From contig JANQKF010000001.1 of the NCBI GenBank assembly GCA_028281285.1, positions 62,001 through 126,000 on the forward strand: 64,000 nt of DNA, given 5' to 3'. Of this stretch, positions 33,866-42,857 are shown piece after piece. A model generated the notes under the pieces. The model was not told the origin of the DNA and searched no databases. It worked only from the letters and a program-made list of their open reading frames with translations. The stretch comes from Cyclobacteriaceae bacterium (GTDB lineage Bacteria; Bacteroidota; Bacteroidia; Cytophagales; Cyclobacteriaceae). Each line of letters opens with the position of its first letter. Position 1 is the first letter of the stretch. Position numbers and translations under genes: made by a program.

Positions 33866-35482
33866 TCAGTAGGTCGGGTCGAACATGTAATTGTCAATTA
33901 CCTGACGAATGTCGTCCGGTCGGTCGGTTCTGGCAAGGTCATGATCATAGATAGTTTCGGCCACTGCAGCGGCTATATTCAACGAGATTTCACGTATGTT
34001 GGGCAAAGGAGGATATAGCGCTCCCTCATTAATGTCACTATCACTAACCTGATCGGCAAGCGTATGAGCAGCAGTCAGGAAGCATTCCTCAGGAATTTTC
34101 TTAGCCTCCGACATGATTGCTCCAAGTCCAATTCCAGGAAAGATATAGGCATTATTGCCCTGCCCCGGTCTGTAGGTTCTACCTCCGTAGTTGACTTTTC
34201 TGAATGGACTTCCACTTGCAAAAATTGCCTGCCCATTACTCCAGGAGTAAGCCTGTCGTGCAGTACATTCAGCTCTTGAGGTAGGGTTTGACAATGCAAA
34301 AATCACAGGCCTATCATTGATTTCAGTCATTTTCTCAATGACTTCACGGGTAAAGGCCCCGCCAAATCCAGTCGCACCAATTAGCACATGCGGCTGGATG
34401 CTTTCAATTGCTTCCATAAACCCACAATGCTCATAGTCATGGGCATAGGGGAGGTTATGTTCCATCAAATCATCCCGACCAGAAACCACCAACCCGTTCA
34501 CATCTACAAACCATAGTCTTTGCAAGGCCTCTGTTTCCGTTAGACCGGATTGCTCGAAGGCCGCTACCATTAGATCTGCAATGCCTGTTGCTGCCGATCC
34601 AGCACCAAGGAACATGATTTTGAGGTCCTTGAATGGAATACCTGTGATTTTGGTCGAAGCATAGACCCCTGCAAGTGTTACTGCCGCGGTGCCTTGTATA
34701 TCATCATTGAAGCAGAGCACTTTGTCACGGTACTTGTTAAGAAGTCCATACGCATTTGGGGTAAGAAAATCTTCAAATTGGATAAGTGCTTTTGGATACT
34801 TTTCCTGAACAGCCATTACAAATTCATCGACCAATTCAAAGTAGGCATCTCCTGTGAGCCGTTTATGTGGATATCCAAGGTATAGAATATCGTTAAGAAT
34901 TTCTTCATTATTTGTTCCCACGTCAAGCATTACGGGTAGGCATTGATCCGGACGAATGCCAGCACATGCGGAGTAGAGGGCAAGCTTTCCGATGGGTATA
35001 CCCATTCCGTTTGCCCCTAAATCACCTAGCCCCAGAATCCGTTCTCCATCTGTGACTACAATACAGCGAATGTCTTTTTTTGGCCAATTGTCAAGGATTT
35101 TTCGAATTTCACCCTTGTCATCCGGAGTGATGTAGAATCCCTTGGATTCCCGGAAAATCTGAGAAAACTCTTTGCACGCCTGTCCAACTGTTGGCGTGTA
35201 GATGATGGGCATGAGTTGCTCAATGTTATCAATAACTGCCCGATAATATAGACGTTCATTGCGGTCCTGCAATGCGGAAAGCAGAACATACCTTTCGATA
35301 TCTGATTCCTTTCTACGAAGGTTTTCCAATAGTCGTGTGAGTTGAAGCTCTTGTGACCCAACAGAATAGGGCAGTAGTCCCCGAAGGCCATATTTCTCTC
35401 GTTCCTTACGGGAAAATGCAAGTGATTTATTGATTACAGCATCCTGTAATACATCAAAATTTCTCTTCTCGGTGTCGGCCAT
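33866..35482 (-). CDS. maeA: NAD-dependent malic enzyme
   Basis: 538 residues, SfcA/MaeA type. It converts malate to pyruvate and CO2 with reduction of NAD. Motifs: IIYTPTVG near 97-104, the RILGLGDLGANGMGIPIGK region with the catalytic Tyr/Lys context, CFNDDIQGTAAV (metal ligands) and the dinucleotide fold FLGAGSAATGIADLM. The length fits the single-domain 60-kDa enzymes, not the PTA fusion type. It is the last gene of the Rieske-rich operon, 8 bp after the TPP enzyme, which probably uses its product pyruvate. Confidence 0.94.
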   Translation of the reverse strand: MADTEKRNFDVLQDAVINKSLAFSRKEREKYGLRGLLPYSVGSQELQLTRLLENLRRKESDIERYVLLSALQDRNERLYYRAVIDNIEQLMPIIYTPTVGQACKEFSQIFRESKGFYITPDDKGEIRKILDNWPKKDIRCIVVTDGERILGLGDLGANGMGIPIGKLALYSACAGIRPDQCLPVMLDVGTNNEEILNDILYLGYPHKRLTGDAYFELVDEFVMAVQEKYPKALIQFEDFLTPNAYGLLNKYRDKVLCFNDDIQGTAAVTLAGVYASTKITGIPFKDLKIMFLGAGSAATGIADLMVAAFEQSGLTETEALQRLWFVDVNGLVVSGRDDLMEHNLPYAHDYEHCGFMEAIESIQPHVLIGATGFGGAFTREVIEKMTEINDRPVIFALSNPTSRAECTARQAYSWSNGQAIFASGSPFRKVNYGGRTYRPGQGNNAYIFPGIGLGAIMSEAKKIPEECFLTAAHTLADQVSDSDINEGALYPPLPNIREISLNIAAAVAETIYDHDLARTDRPDDIRQVIDNYMFDPTY

Positions 35483-35490
35483 ATGTTAAT

Positions 35491-37437
35491 TTAGATAAGG
35501 CTCACATCCGCGATCACCTCAAGCATTGCCGGACCTTTATGATCCAGTACTTGCTTCATGGCATCTTCCAGGTCCTCTTTTTTCTCTACCCGAATTCCCA
35601 GAGCTCCGCAGCTGTTCGCATAATCTGCAAAGTTAGGGTTTGAAAGATCAGTTGCCCAAACATCAAACTCACCAGCTCGCTGTTCTTTAGATATCTTACC
35701 AAGCTCCGAATTGTTTAAAAGAATTAGCTTAATCGGCATGTTGTACTTGACAGCGGTTGTCATTTCTGCAAGGTATTGACAGAATCCTCCATCTCCGGCC
35801 ACGGCAATTACCGGTCTTGAATCACCAACAGCTGCCCAGGCTCCCATAGCCGCTGGAAAGGCGAACCCTATTGAGCCCAGATAACCGGACATTAGGAACG
35901 TATGACTTCGACTTTCGAAATATCGCCCGAAAGAATAGGCGTTGTTCCCGACATCAACACACATCACAGCGTCTTCCGGGGCTAGTTTGTTCATGGCTTC
36001 AAATATGGCAATAGAACTTACACCCTGACCGTGGTCATCAAGCATACGTTTGGCTTTCTCCGATTTCCAGATGGCCCATCGTTTCGCCACTTCAGGCCTT
36101 TGATCTACAGAATTTGATTTGTCAGATAATGCCTGTTTGAATAGATCAACGGTCACGGATATTTCTCCCCAGACGGCCGCATCGATTTTATGGAACTTGC
36201 TCAATGCAAGTGGGTCAAAGTCAACCTGAATTGTAGGTTTATGATCAGTAATGCCTGTATGATTTGAAAATGAGGCACCAAAGACACAGAGTAGATCGGC
36301 CTCATTCATAAACCAGGAGGCAATTGGAGTTCCACTTCTTCCAAGTACCCCACAGCCTAATGGATGATTATCCGGAATTTGTCCTTTGCCCTTGAATGTG
36401 GTCATCACGGGTGCGTTGATGCTTTCTGCAAAGGCAATAATAGCATCCATATTGAATCGGGCTCCGTGCCCAACGATAATGACCGGTCTTTTTGATTCCT
36501 TGAGCATGTCAATAGCCTTGTCCAGGCTTTCTTTTGGAGGTGCAATTTGGATGGGGGTGATCCTTCCTTCCGGTGTTTGAGACTTGGAATTGGCAGGGGC
36601 TGGTAATTCCTGGACTTCGTCAGGGAAGGTAAGGTGTGATACATCTCTCCTTAAAATGGCATGCTTGACAGCCAAAGACATCAATTCTGAGTGTTTGGAA
36701 TTGTTCTGAACGCGATGATTGAATTCGGCCACTGTGCTAAAAGCTCTCACCAAATCCACTTCCTGGAAATTGCCTGTTCCTACTACCTGAGTAGCTACTT
36801 GACCTGTCAGAGCGAGAATAGGTGCGCGATCTACTTTTGCGTCCCATAGCCCTGTAAAAAGATTAGTGGCACCAGGCCCCGCAATGGAGAAACAAGCCGC
36901 GGGCTTGCCGGTAAGCTTGCCATAGGCAGAAGCCGCGAACGCGGCTGCACCTTCATGGCGAATGCCATAGAAGTTGAGCTTACCGGCTTCTTCAGCTCTT
37001 CGCATGGCATCGGCAAAGCCCAGGTTGGAATGGCCAACCATTCCAAATACTTTATTTACTCCCCAATTAGTCATGGTTTCTACCATCACATCCGAAATGG
37101 TTGTTTGATGAGGAGCCTCTTCCTCCAAACCAACGAATACAGCACCATCTTCCACTTTGGTCAGAAAAGTGTCTACCCCATCGTCATATCCGGGAGCTTT
37201 GCCCGTACATGGATGATAATCCCACCCGTGCCAAGGACAACGCAGGAGTCCATTTTCAATGCTTCCTTCACCTAATGGTCCTCCCTGATGCGGACAGCGG
37301 TTATCCAATGCAGAATACTGACCTTCAAAATGGGTCAGACAAATGCCTTGATGTCCAGCCGTAACCGACATGACACGACCTTCTGGAAGTTCAGAAGCAT
37401 CATCTAACACTTTGTACCATTTCATACTTTTTCCCAT
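35491..37437 (-). CDS. Rieske-TPP fusion enzyme (pyruvate oxidase/ALS-like)
   Basis: 648 residues. Residues 1-107 are a Rieske [2Fe-2S] domain with Cys48, His50, Cys67 and His70 (CPHQGG, CPWHGW). Residues about 112-648 are a full three-part thiamine-diphosphate enzyme: catalytic Glu162 in RHEGAAAF, the middle dinucleotide-type domain, and the TPP motif GDGGF (548-552) ending in LILLNN. The core looks like acetolactate synthase/pyruvate oxidase/POX-type enzymes. No AHAS regulatory subunit is near. A fused Rieske domain suggests electrons from the TPP reaction go to a redox partner, probably a membrane protein of the same operon. Substrate (pyruvate) is inferred from the malic enzyme gene 8 bp downstream. 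Confidence 0.88.
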   Translation of the reverse strand: MGKSMKWYKVLDDASELPEGRVMSVTAGHQGICLTHFEGQYSALDNRCPHQGGPLGEGSIENGLLRCPWHGWDYHPCTGKAPGYDDGVDTFLTKVEDGAVFVGLEEEAPHQTTISDVMVETMTNWGVNKVFGMVGHSNLGFADAMRRAEEAGKLNFYGIRHEGAAAFAASAYGKLTGKPAACFSIAGPGATNLFTGLWDAKVDRAPILALTGQVATQVVGTGNFQEVDLVRAFSTVAEFNHRVQNNSKHSELMSLAVKHAILRRDVSHLTFPDEVQELPAPANSKSQTPEGRITPIQIAPPKESLDKAIDMLKESKRPVIIVGHGARFNMDAIIAFAESINAPVMTTFKGKGQIPDNHPLGCGVLGRSGTPIASWFMNEADLLCVFGASFSNHTGITDHKPTIQVDFDPLALSKFHKIDAAVWGEISVTVDLFKQALSDKSNSVDQRPEVAKRWAIWKSEKAKRMLDDHGQGVSSIAIFEAMNKLAPEDAVMCVDVGNNAYSFGRYFESRSHTFLMSGYLGSIGFAFPAAMGAWAAVGDSRPVIAVAGDGGFCQYLAEMTTAVKYNMPIKLILLNNSELGKISKEQRAGEFDVWATDLSNPNFADYANSCGALGIRVEKKEDLEDAMKQVLDHKGPAMLEVIADVSLI

Positions 37438-37440
37438 GAC

Positions 37441-37839
37441 TTATGATTTGGATATGCTTTTCAAATATTGATTTCGTTTGATTTTAACTGAACGGACTGA
37501 GAATATCATTAGTAAGATCGTGGCCAGTACCAAAGTGGCTATTCCGATGATTACAAGAATATGATGATAAGTCAGATCAATCATGATATTCTGAAGGTCA
37601 GAGATGCCGCCAACTAGTCCAGCAATTGCAAAAACCGAGGTGCTTATATACAAGCACACCATTGCGATATTTAGCAACGACATTTGAGAGATTTTGACCT
37701 GTACCAGTTGGGTATTGCACTCTTTTTCGTGGAGCAACGCATTGATTTCATCGCTGATGGCGGTAGATAAGTTTGAAGTCGACATGATCATCATGCCGAT
37801 TCTCGGAAGCAAGGTGAGTGGTATGATCCAATTGTCCAT
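37441..37839 (-). CDS. DUF2721 membrane protein
   Basis: 132 residues with three hydrophobic helices. Matches DUF2721: an N-terminal helix (LLPRIGMMIMSTSNLSTAI), then LLHEKECNTQLVQVKISQ, two long helices and a basic tail. The family has no known role. It shares a base with the gene upstream and ends 3 bp before the Rieske-TPP gene, so it belongs to the Rieske operon. Confidence 0.85.
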   Translation of the reverse strand: MDNWIIPLTLLPRIGMMIMSTSNLSTAISDEINALLHEKECNTQLVQVKISQMSLLNIAMVCLYISTSVFAIAGLVGGISDLQNIMIDLTYHHILVIIGIATLVLATILLMIFSVRSVKIKRNQYLKSISKS

Positions 37840-38639
37840 CAGTCAAGTCGTTTAATTTCTGAAGGATTAATATAGATTACATTCCATTCATCATGTGTTT
37901 CTATGCGTCCTGATAACGAAGCCGGATCTGCAACATAAGGAAGTACTTCACTATTAATCTGCTCTCCATTTTCACCCATGATCAAGTAGTAATCCGCTTG
38001 ATCCAACTCATTTTGTGTCACGAACATTGGCGGAATACCTCCGGCTATACATAAACCAGCACAAGACCGATGTGGTTTGCCTTGTCCGGGTTTCATCGAA
38101 CCGAAATAACATTTTGGGTCTACGATTTCGCCCTCCAATTGGGCAAACCCTCGTCCGACTTTTACAGGATAATACATGTAATCGGCATCGAGGTCTTCTG
38201 AGTCCAGATAGGCCTTTTCTTTTTCGGTTAACTCTAGCAAAGTGACACCATTGTGATAGATTAAGGTGCCTCGCAGTTTCACCTTGACTTCATTCAAAGG
38301 TCGGCCAATCTTAGCCTTGATCTTCTGAATTGATTCTAGTGCTCCAAATTTTCCATAATTGATCAATAGGATATTCTTGAATACATCGTGTCCATGAATG
38401 TCTTTTCCGGCATGAACTTTTAAAAAGGGTTGTGGACTTTCATATAAAATACCTTCCACTTCAGTTAATTCACCATACTCGTAGGTTCCGTTAGAGATGA
38501 ACCGCTGGGAAGAACCAATTGTGAACGCCACAGCTACCGCGATCAGGAAAAGCAATACAACAATCTGCCTCGAAAACTTGGCAATGCCCTTAGGGGCATT
38601 TGGCAGGTATCCGATATAGAATTCCTTTTTCCTATTCAT
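37839..38639 (-). CDS. Membrane-anchored protein with Cx15Cx3C motif
   Basis: 266 residues with an N-terminal membrane anchor (about 25-43) and a large soluble part, probably periplasmic. A conserved-looking block GEIVDPKCYFGSMKPGQGK-PHRSCAGLCIAGGIPP gives C-x15-C-x3-C with nearby His and Pro, which would suit a haem, copper or Fe-S site. I have no family name for it. It overlaps the ferric-reductase-like gene by 8 bp and DUF2721 by 1 bp, inside the Rieske operon, so a redox role is likely. Confidence 0.65.
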   Translation of the reverse strand: MNRKKEFYIGYLPNAPKGIAKFSRQIVVLLFLIAVAVAFTIGSSQRFISNGTYEYGELTEVEGILYESPQPFLKVHAGKDIHGHDVFKNILLINYGKFGALESIQKIKAKIGRPLNEVKVKLRGTLIYHNGVTLLELTEKEKAYLDSEDLDADYMYYPVKVGRGFAQLEGEIVDPKCYFGSMKPGQGKPHRSCAGLCIAGGIPPMFVTQNELDQADYYLIMGENGEQINSEVLPYVADPASLSGRIETHDEWNVIYINPSEIKRLD

Positions 38640-39675
38640 TACCTTCAGTTTTAGGTATTATTATTGGAGGTCTTTCCGTTCCTTCAGGATGAGGCTTTGG
38701 ACTGACCATTACTCTATCCCCTTCTAACTTCAGGTCATAGGTGCTTACTTTTTCAGTGAATGGAGGAGGAGAGGAGCCGTTATGAGGCTCATACTGATAG
38801 CCATGCCATGGACAGGTTACACATCCATCAATCACTTTGCCTTCCCCCAACGGGCCGTTCTGGTGCTTGCATACGTTGTTGATGGCCGATAGCTTGCCCT
38901 CATACTTGAAGATGGCGATGTTCTCTCCGTTAAGCGTTATGATTTTAGCGCTGTCATCAGCAATGTCATCCAGATCACAGGCATAGGCGAATTCTTGAGT
39001 GGTAATTTCATCTACGGCTCTGGTGGACCTCAGTGACGAAGTAATATGTAAGGAGGCAATTAGTAGAAAACCAACCGCCAAAAGGCCGATAAGGATAGGT
39101 GAATTTTCCAACTGTATAGCGCCTAGTACTACATGCATGATGATCAGGGCATAAGCTAAGTATACCATCATATGTAATGTTTTCCACACCTTAGGAGTGA
39201 GGTTTTTCAACCAAAAGTCGTGACTGGTTGCAGCCATCAAAAAGAAGATGATCAAAGCAAAAAAGCCGAGTACCTGAAAAGGGAATTGAGTGAATGATAG
39301 ATAATTGGTGTTAGAAGTGAACAGTGCTACCAAAGCCACTTTGTTTCCTAATGAACTGAATTGAAGAATACTAAACACCCCATGGACCAAGGCAACCAGG
39401 AACATGGTAACCCCTAAGTGTCTACGATTATAAAGCAAAGGGAGGAATTTGGTATTTAATCGTGCTAATGGACCAATTGAAAGAATGATATGCAAGAGCA
39501 ATAGGGCTAGGGTTGCAGTTGCTCTTATGATTAAGGTCTCGGCCGTAATCTCAGGTTGATAGGTGGATGTAATACCAATAAAACCAACGAGATAGACCAA
39601 TACAAACACTACCAAGATCGTATCATAGATCTTCTTTTGACGGTTCCATAATATGGGGGCATAGTCCACACTCAT
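38632..39675 (-). CDS. Ferric-reductase-like haem protein with Rieske tail
   Basis: 347 residues. Six hydrophobic helices (about 17-37, 45-70, 84-104, 133-150, 163-186 and 192-212) resemble the ferric-reductase-like/MsrQ domain. Possible haem-binding His are His62, His86, His98, His168 and His181. Residues about 225-325 are a cytosolic Rieske domain (Cys269, His271, Cys288, His291; CKHQNG, CPWHGY). This would pass electrons across the membrane between a [2Fe-2S] centre and b-haem. It overlaps its neighbours in the operon by 4-8 bp. Confidence 0.86.
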   Translation of the reverse strand: MSVDYAPILWNRQKKIYDTILVVFVLVYLVGFIGITSTYQPEITAETLIIRATATLALLLLHIILSIGPLARLNTKFLPLLYNRRHLGVTMFLVALVHGVFSILQFSSLGNKVALVALFTSNTNYLSFTQFPFQVLGFFALIIFFLMAATSHDFWLKNLTPKVWKTLHMMVYLAYALIIMHVVLGAIQLENSPILIGLLAVGFLLIASLHITSSLRSTRAVDEITTQEFAYACDLDDIADDSAKIITLNGENIAIFKYEGKLSAINNVCKHQNGPLGEGKVIDGCVTCPWHGYQYEPHNGSSPPPFTEKVSTYDLKLEGDRVMVSPKPHPEGTERPPIIIPKTEGNE

Positions 39676-40124
39676 GGCCGAATACTATTTAAGGGTTCTG
39701 AATGCAGGACTCTCTTTTTGAGTTGGTCATAAATAACCAGGTAGCCTTTTCCCGGTATTCTTGACCACGGAATGAAAAATGGATAGATGTCCATTTCGTT
39801 GATTTCGCCTAGCAGGATGGATTGATCCGTAGGGTTTTCTTCTTCACTCAAATACACCAGCGTGAAGGCAGATTTTAGTGGATTTTCAAAGGCAACGACC
39901 ACTTTGGCCACACTGTCCTGGTTTTCATAGTGAAATTCGAATAGCGCCTTTTCATCATCATGGGTTGCAAGGCAATTGGTAATACCCAATGGGCAGTAAT
40001 TGATGGGTATATCCTCGATTGAATTCTTAGGGATTGCATTCATCCCCAATACCAAAATGAGAGCAAATGGAATGAATAAGCCCAACCAAATTCGTTTATG
40101 ACGCTTTCTTAGTTGAATATTCAT
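39672..40124 (-). CDS. Membrane-anchored hypothetical protein
   Basis: 150 residues with a basic N-terminus and one hydrophobic segment (about 13-30), then a beta-rich soluble part, likely periplasmic. A short Cys pair occurs in YCPLGITNC (C-x6-C). No family is recognised. Overlaps of 4 bp with both neighbours place it in the Rieske operon, just before the ferric-reductase-like gene, so it may be an accessory subunit. Confidence 0.6.
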   Translation of the reverse strand: MNIQLRKRHKRIWLGLFIPFALILVLGMNAIPKNSIEDIPINYCPLGITNCLATHDDEKALFEFHYENQDSVAKVVVAFENPLKSAFTLVYLSEEENPTDQSILLGEINEMDIYPFFIPWSRIPGKGYLVIYDQLKKRVLHSEPLNSIRP

Positions 40125-40354
40125 GACTTGGCTCTATTCCACTTCTTCAACAAAATCGGCCATAAAGCCACAATCCCTGGAAAGATAAGCACCTTGAAGA
40201 AGCGTGGTGCTTTTTTGACACCATCATCGATGAGGTGCACTCCGGTTTTCATAAACGGGAAGTAGAATATTATTCCAATCAGGAGGTAGAGACCCGCTAG
40301 AATTAATGCTATAGAAACAACCTGTACTGCCATGTCAAGGATTAACTCCTGCAT
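40121..40354 (-). CDS. Small two-helix membrane protein
   Basis: 77 residues with two hydrophobic helices (about 9-34 and 52-68) and a basic loop (KKAPRFFKV) and tail. Its start lies 20 bp inside the end of the GltB-like gene and its end overlaps the next gene by 4 bp, so it is translated as part of the operon. Probably a membrane anchor for the GltB-like Rieske protein. No family recognised. Confidence 0.65.
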   Translation of the reverse strand: MQELILDMAVQVVSIALILAGLYLLIGIIFYFPFMKTGVHLIDDGVKKAPRFFKVLIFPGIVALWPILLKKWNRAKS

Positions 40355-41948
40355 AAGGAATTCCGGTCAGCTTATGCATATCCCAATTAAATGTGCTCAA
40401 ATCTGACCTTTCAAACTTTGTGAAATTGTCATGTCCGCAAGACCGAGCAATTACCTTCATCAAATCCGTAGTGGCCGAAAAGAAATTGAACAGCTGTTTG
40501 GCTGAAGCCTGAATCTGAAGGCGCTGTCTTAGGTTTTCCTTTTGAGTGGCGATACCCACGGGGCAGTTGTTGGTGTTACAGGCTCTCATTCCCAAGCAGC
40601 CTATGGCTTGAAGAGCCGAATTGGACACTGCGATGGCATCTGCACCCATCATCATCGCTTTTGCAAAATCCTCTGCAACGCGCAGTCCTCCGGTAATCAC
40701 AAGACTTATTCCTTTGGCTCCACGATCGTCCAAATGCTTTCTGGCTCTTGCCAAGGCTGGGATGGTAGGCACATTAATGTTATCCCTGAGTACAATTGGT
40801 GCGGCTCCTGTTCCACCACCACGTCCATCAAGAATGATATAATCAACACCCACTTCTAATGCGAAGTCGATGTCTTCTTCCAATCTTGCAGCTGATATCT
40901 TGAATCCTACGGGAATTCCTCCCGTGACTTCTCTGACCTTTGCAGTGAAGTCCTTAAAATCCCGTACGCCATGGAAATCGGGGAAAGTGGCAGGAGAGAT
41001 AGCCGATTCACCCTCATTCAACCCTCGAACTTCTGCAATTTCCTTGGAAACCTTATGTCCGGGCAAATGTCCGCCTGTTCCTGTTTTAGCTCCCTGACCT
41101 CCTTTGAAATGAAAAGCTTGAACATTTGCCAGCTTGTCCCAGGAAAAACCGAATTGGGCTGAGGCCAGTTCATAGAAATACCTGGAGTTATTGGCCTGCT
41201 CATCGGGTAGCATTCCACCTTCCCCTGAACATATTCCTGTTCCTGCCATTTCTGCCCCTTTCGAAAGTGAGATTTTCGCTTCTCTTGACAGTGCGCCAAA
41301 TGACATGTCTGAAACAAAAATCGGAATATCTAACTCCAGAGGTTTATTGGCGTTTGGTCCGATTACAGTCTTGGTTTCCACCTCTTCATGATCGAGTAGC
41401 GGCCTCCTGGAAAGTTGAGCAGGTAGAAACTGAATATCTTCCCATTTTGGTAACGCATTGCGATCAACACCCATGGCCTCCGTAGGGCCATGATGTCCCC
41501 AATTCTTTAATCCATTTCTAGCCAGCTCCTGAATATAGCGGGTATAGGGTTCGGTGCTTTCGGGATGAGTGTCATCATAAATACCGAGATATCGGTCCCT
41601 GTTAAATGGGGCTGGATGATCAACTTCATAGTCGAGTACATCTTGCCGATCGATGAGGACCTCATCGCCACTGATTTGCGAAGGAAACTTATGCAGAAAC
41701 TCACTGTTGTTGTATTCGCTTACGCCCGTATCAATGCGATAATCCCAATTATGCAATCCGCAAATCAGGTTATGGCCATCCACATGGCCATCGGCAAGTA
41801 GTGCACCTCGATGAAGGCATCTTCCGTAAAGAACGGACACATTTTCATCATAACGGATCACTACAAGATCGGTAGATGAAACAAGAGCATGAGCCGGAAC
41901 TTTGTCCTGAAGCTCAGAAAATAGAGCAACCTTTACAGGGTCTTTCAT
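40335..41948 (-). CDS. Rieske-GltB-like FMN/Fe-S oxidoreductase
   Basis: 537 residues. An N-terminal Rieske domain (about 5-105; Cys44, His46, Cys63, His66, with CLHRGA and CGLHNW) is fused to a glutamate-synthase-type TIM barrel that binds FMN (IFVSDMSFGALS, SGEGGM, GGQGAKTGTGGHLPG, LDGRGGGTGAAP) and a 3Fe-4S cluster (Cys451, Cys457, Cys462 in CLGMRACNTNNCPVG). There is no glutaminase domain, so it is one of the 'FMN-binding glutamate synthase-related' proteins, not GOGAT itself. It leads the eight-gene operon 41948-33866. Substrate unknown. Confidence 0.88.
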   Translation of the reverse strand: MKDPVKVALFSELQDKVPAHALVSSTDLVVIRYDENVSVLYGRCLHRGALLADGHVDGHNLICGLHNWDYRIDTGVSEYNNSEFLHKFPSQISGDEVLIDRQDVLDYEVDHPAPFNRDRYLGIYDDTHPESTEPYTRYIQELARNGLKNWGHHGPTEAMGVDRNALPKWEDIQFLPAQLSRRPLLDHEEVETKTVIGPNANKPLELDIPIFVSDMSFGALSREAKISLSKGAEMAGTGICSGEGGMLPDEQANNSRYFYELASAQFGFSWDKLANVQAFHFKGGQGAKTGTGGHLPGHKVSKEIAEVRGLNEGESAISPATFPDFHGVRDFKDFTAKVREVTGGIPVGFKISAARLEEDIDFALEVGVDYIILDGRGGGTGAAPIVLRDNINVPTIPALARARKHLDDRGAKGISLVITGGLRVAEDFAKAMMMGADAIAVSNSALQAIGCLGMRACNTNNCPVGIATQKENLRQRLQIQASAKQLFNFFSATTDLMKVIARSCGHDNFTKFERSDLSTFNWDMHKLTGIPYAGVNP

Positions 41949-42037
41949 AGGAGGTCAATTAAAAAGTCTCGTGTTACGTAAGCTAATTAATTACCCTCGC
42001 AAAAGAAAGTCTGTTAGGCGACCGACAAATTCTGGAT

Positions 42038-42742
42038 TTATGAAGATCGGGCTACCGTATATGTCTTTTGGCTTGCCAATTCTCGGGTCCTGATAAAGTA
42101 GAGATAATCTGCCAGTAAGAAGGCTCCAATTCCAGTGAATATATGCCATAGAAAATGCGTGCCGAAAGGAACAATATGAGTGAAATCCTTGTCGGCTCCT
42201 CGAAAGTAAATGGCCAATATGAAGCAGACTATGGCAAGCAAAATTTGGACAATATGGTCACCTCCGGTCCTTTTCAGTATTAAGACCACAGGCAGGAGAA
42301 ATGCAATTCCACCAATCGCATAGGACATATTGATGGCGAATTGACCTGAGAACACTGCAAAGATTCCGAACCGAGCCAGGAAGACGCCCACCATTACCAG
42401 AATACCCATCCACCATTTGGGTAAAATTTTGATCCAGAGATAAGCAGTAATAGAAAGGGTCAGGAGCAGAGCCGGCATGTAGTCCATGACGAGAAAAACC
42501 CTTGAAGATCTCAAGCCGTGAAAAAGTGTACTGCCAATGCCATTCAGAAACAAGATGGGAATGCACCAAAGCAGAAAGCCATATTGCAGCGGCTGTTTTC
42601 TGATTTTCCAAAGGAAATAAACGGCTGGTGCCGCTATGACCAACGAGGAAAAAGCATTCCAGGGTTCTACTATTAAATTGTTAGTAATGTGGGTTTCGGC
42701 ATACCACGGGCCTCCGTCACTAATCTGGTCTGGTCCGAACAT
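42038..42742 (-). CDS. CREST/alkaline-ceramidase-like membrane hydrolase
   Basis: 234 residues with about seven helices. It has the CREST-superfamily pattern of metal-dependent membrane hydrolases: EPWNAFSSLV (Glu/Asn), GIGSTLFHGLRSS (Ser/His), MDYMP (Asp) and a late H-x3-H pair in GTHFLWHIF. CREST members include alkaline ceramidases and PGAP3-like proteins that hydrolyse amides or lipids in membranes. Bacteroidota make sphingolipids, so a ceramide-like substrate is plausible but unproven. Single gene upstream of the Rieske operon and in the same direction. Confidence 0.78.
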   Translation of the reverse strand: MFGPDQISDGGPWYAETHITNNLIVEPWNAFSSLVIAAPAVYFLWKIRKQPLQYGFLLWCIPILFLNGIGSTLFHGLRSSRVFLVMDYMPALLLTLSITAYLWIKILPKWWMGILVMVGVFLARFGIFAVFSGQFAINMSYAIGGIAFLLPVVLILKRTGGDHIVQILLAIVCFILAIYFRGADKDFTHIVPFGTHFLWHIFTGIGAFLLADYLYFIRTRELASQKTYTVARSS

Positions 42743-42857
42743 GTGAGTTTTTACTATTCCTTACTCAACTGAATGAATGGGAATTAGGTTGCCGAATTTT
42801 TCACTTTTGTGATAAACTGATGACACTTTGGGCTACACGATAATTGCAATGAACTAG

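Noticed and set aside
13555-37437. Acetolactate decarboxylase-like and TPP genes as one butanediol pathway
   Set aside because: They lie over 20 kb apart in unrelated operons, and the decarboxylase-like protein is an exported lipoprotein.
41126-41485. 119-codon frame opposite the GltB-like gene
   Set aside because: Antisense of conserved FMN-barrel sequence; product has no recognisable pattern.
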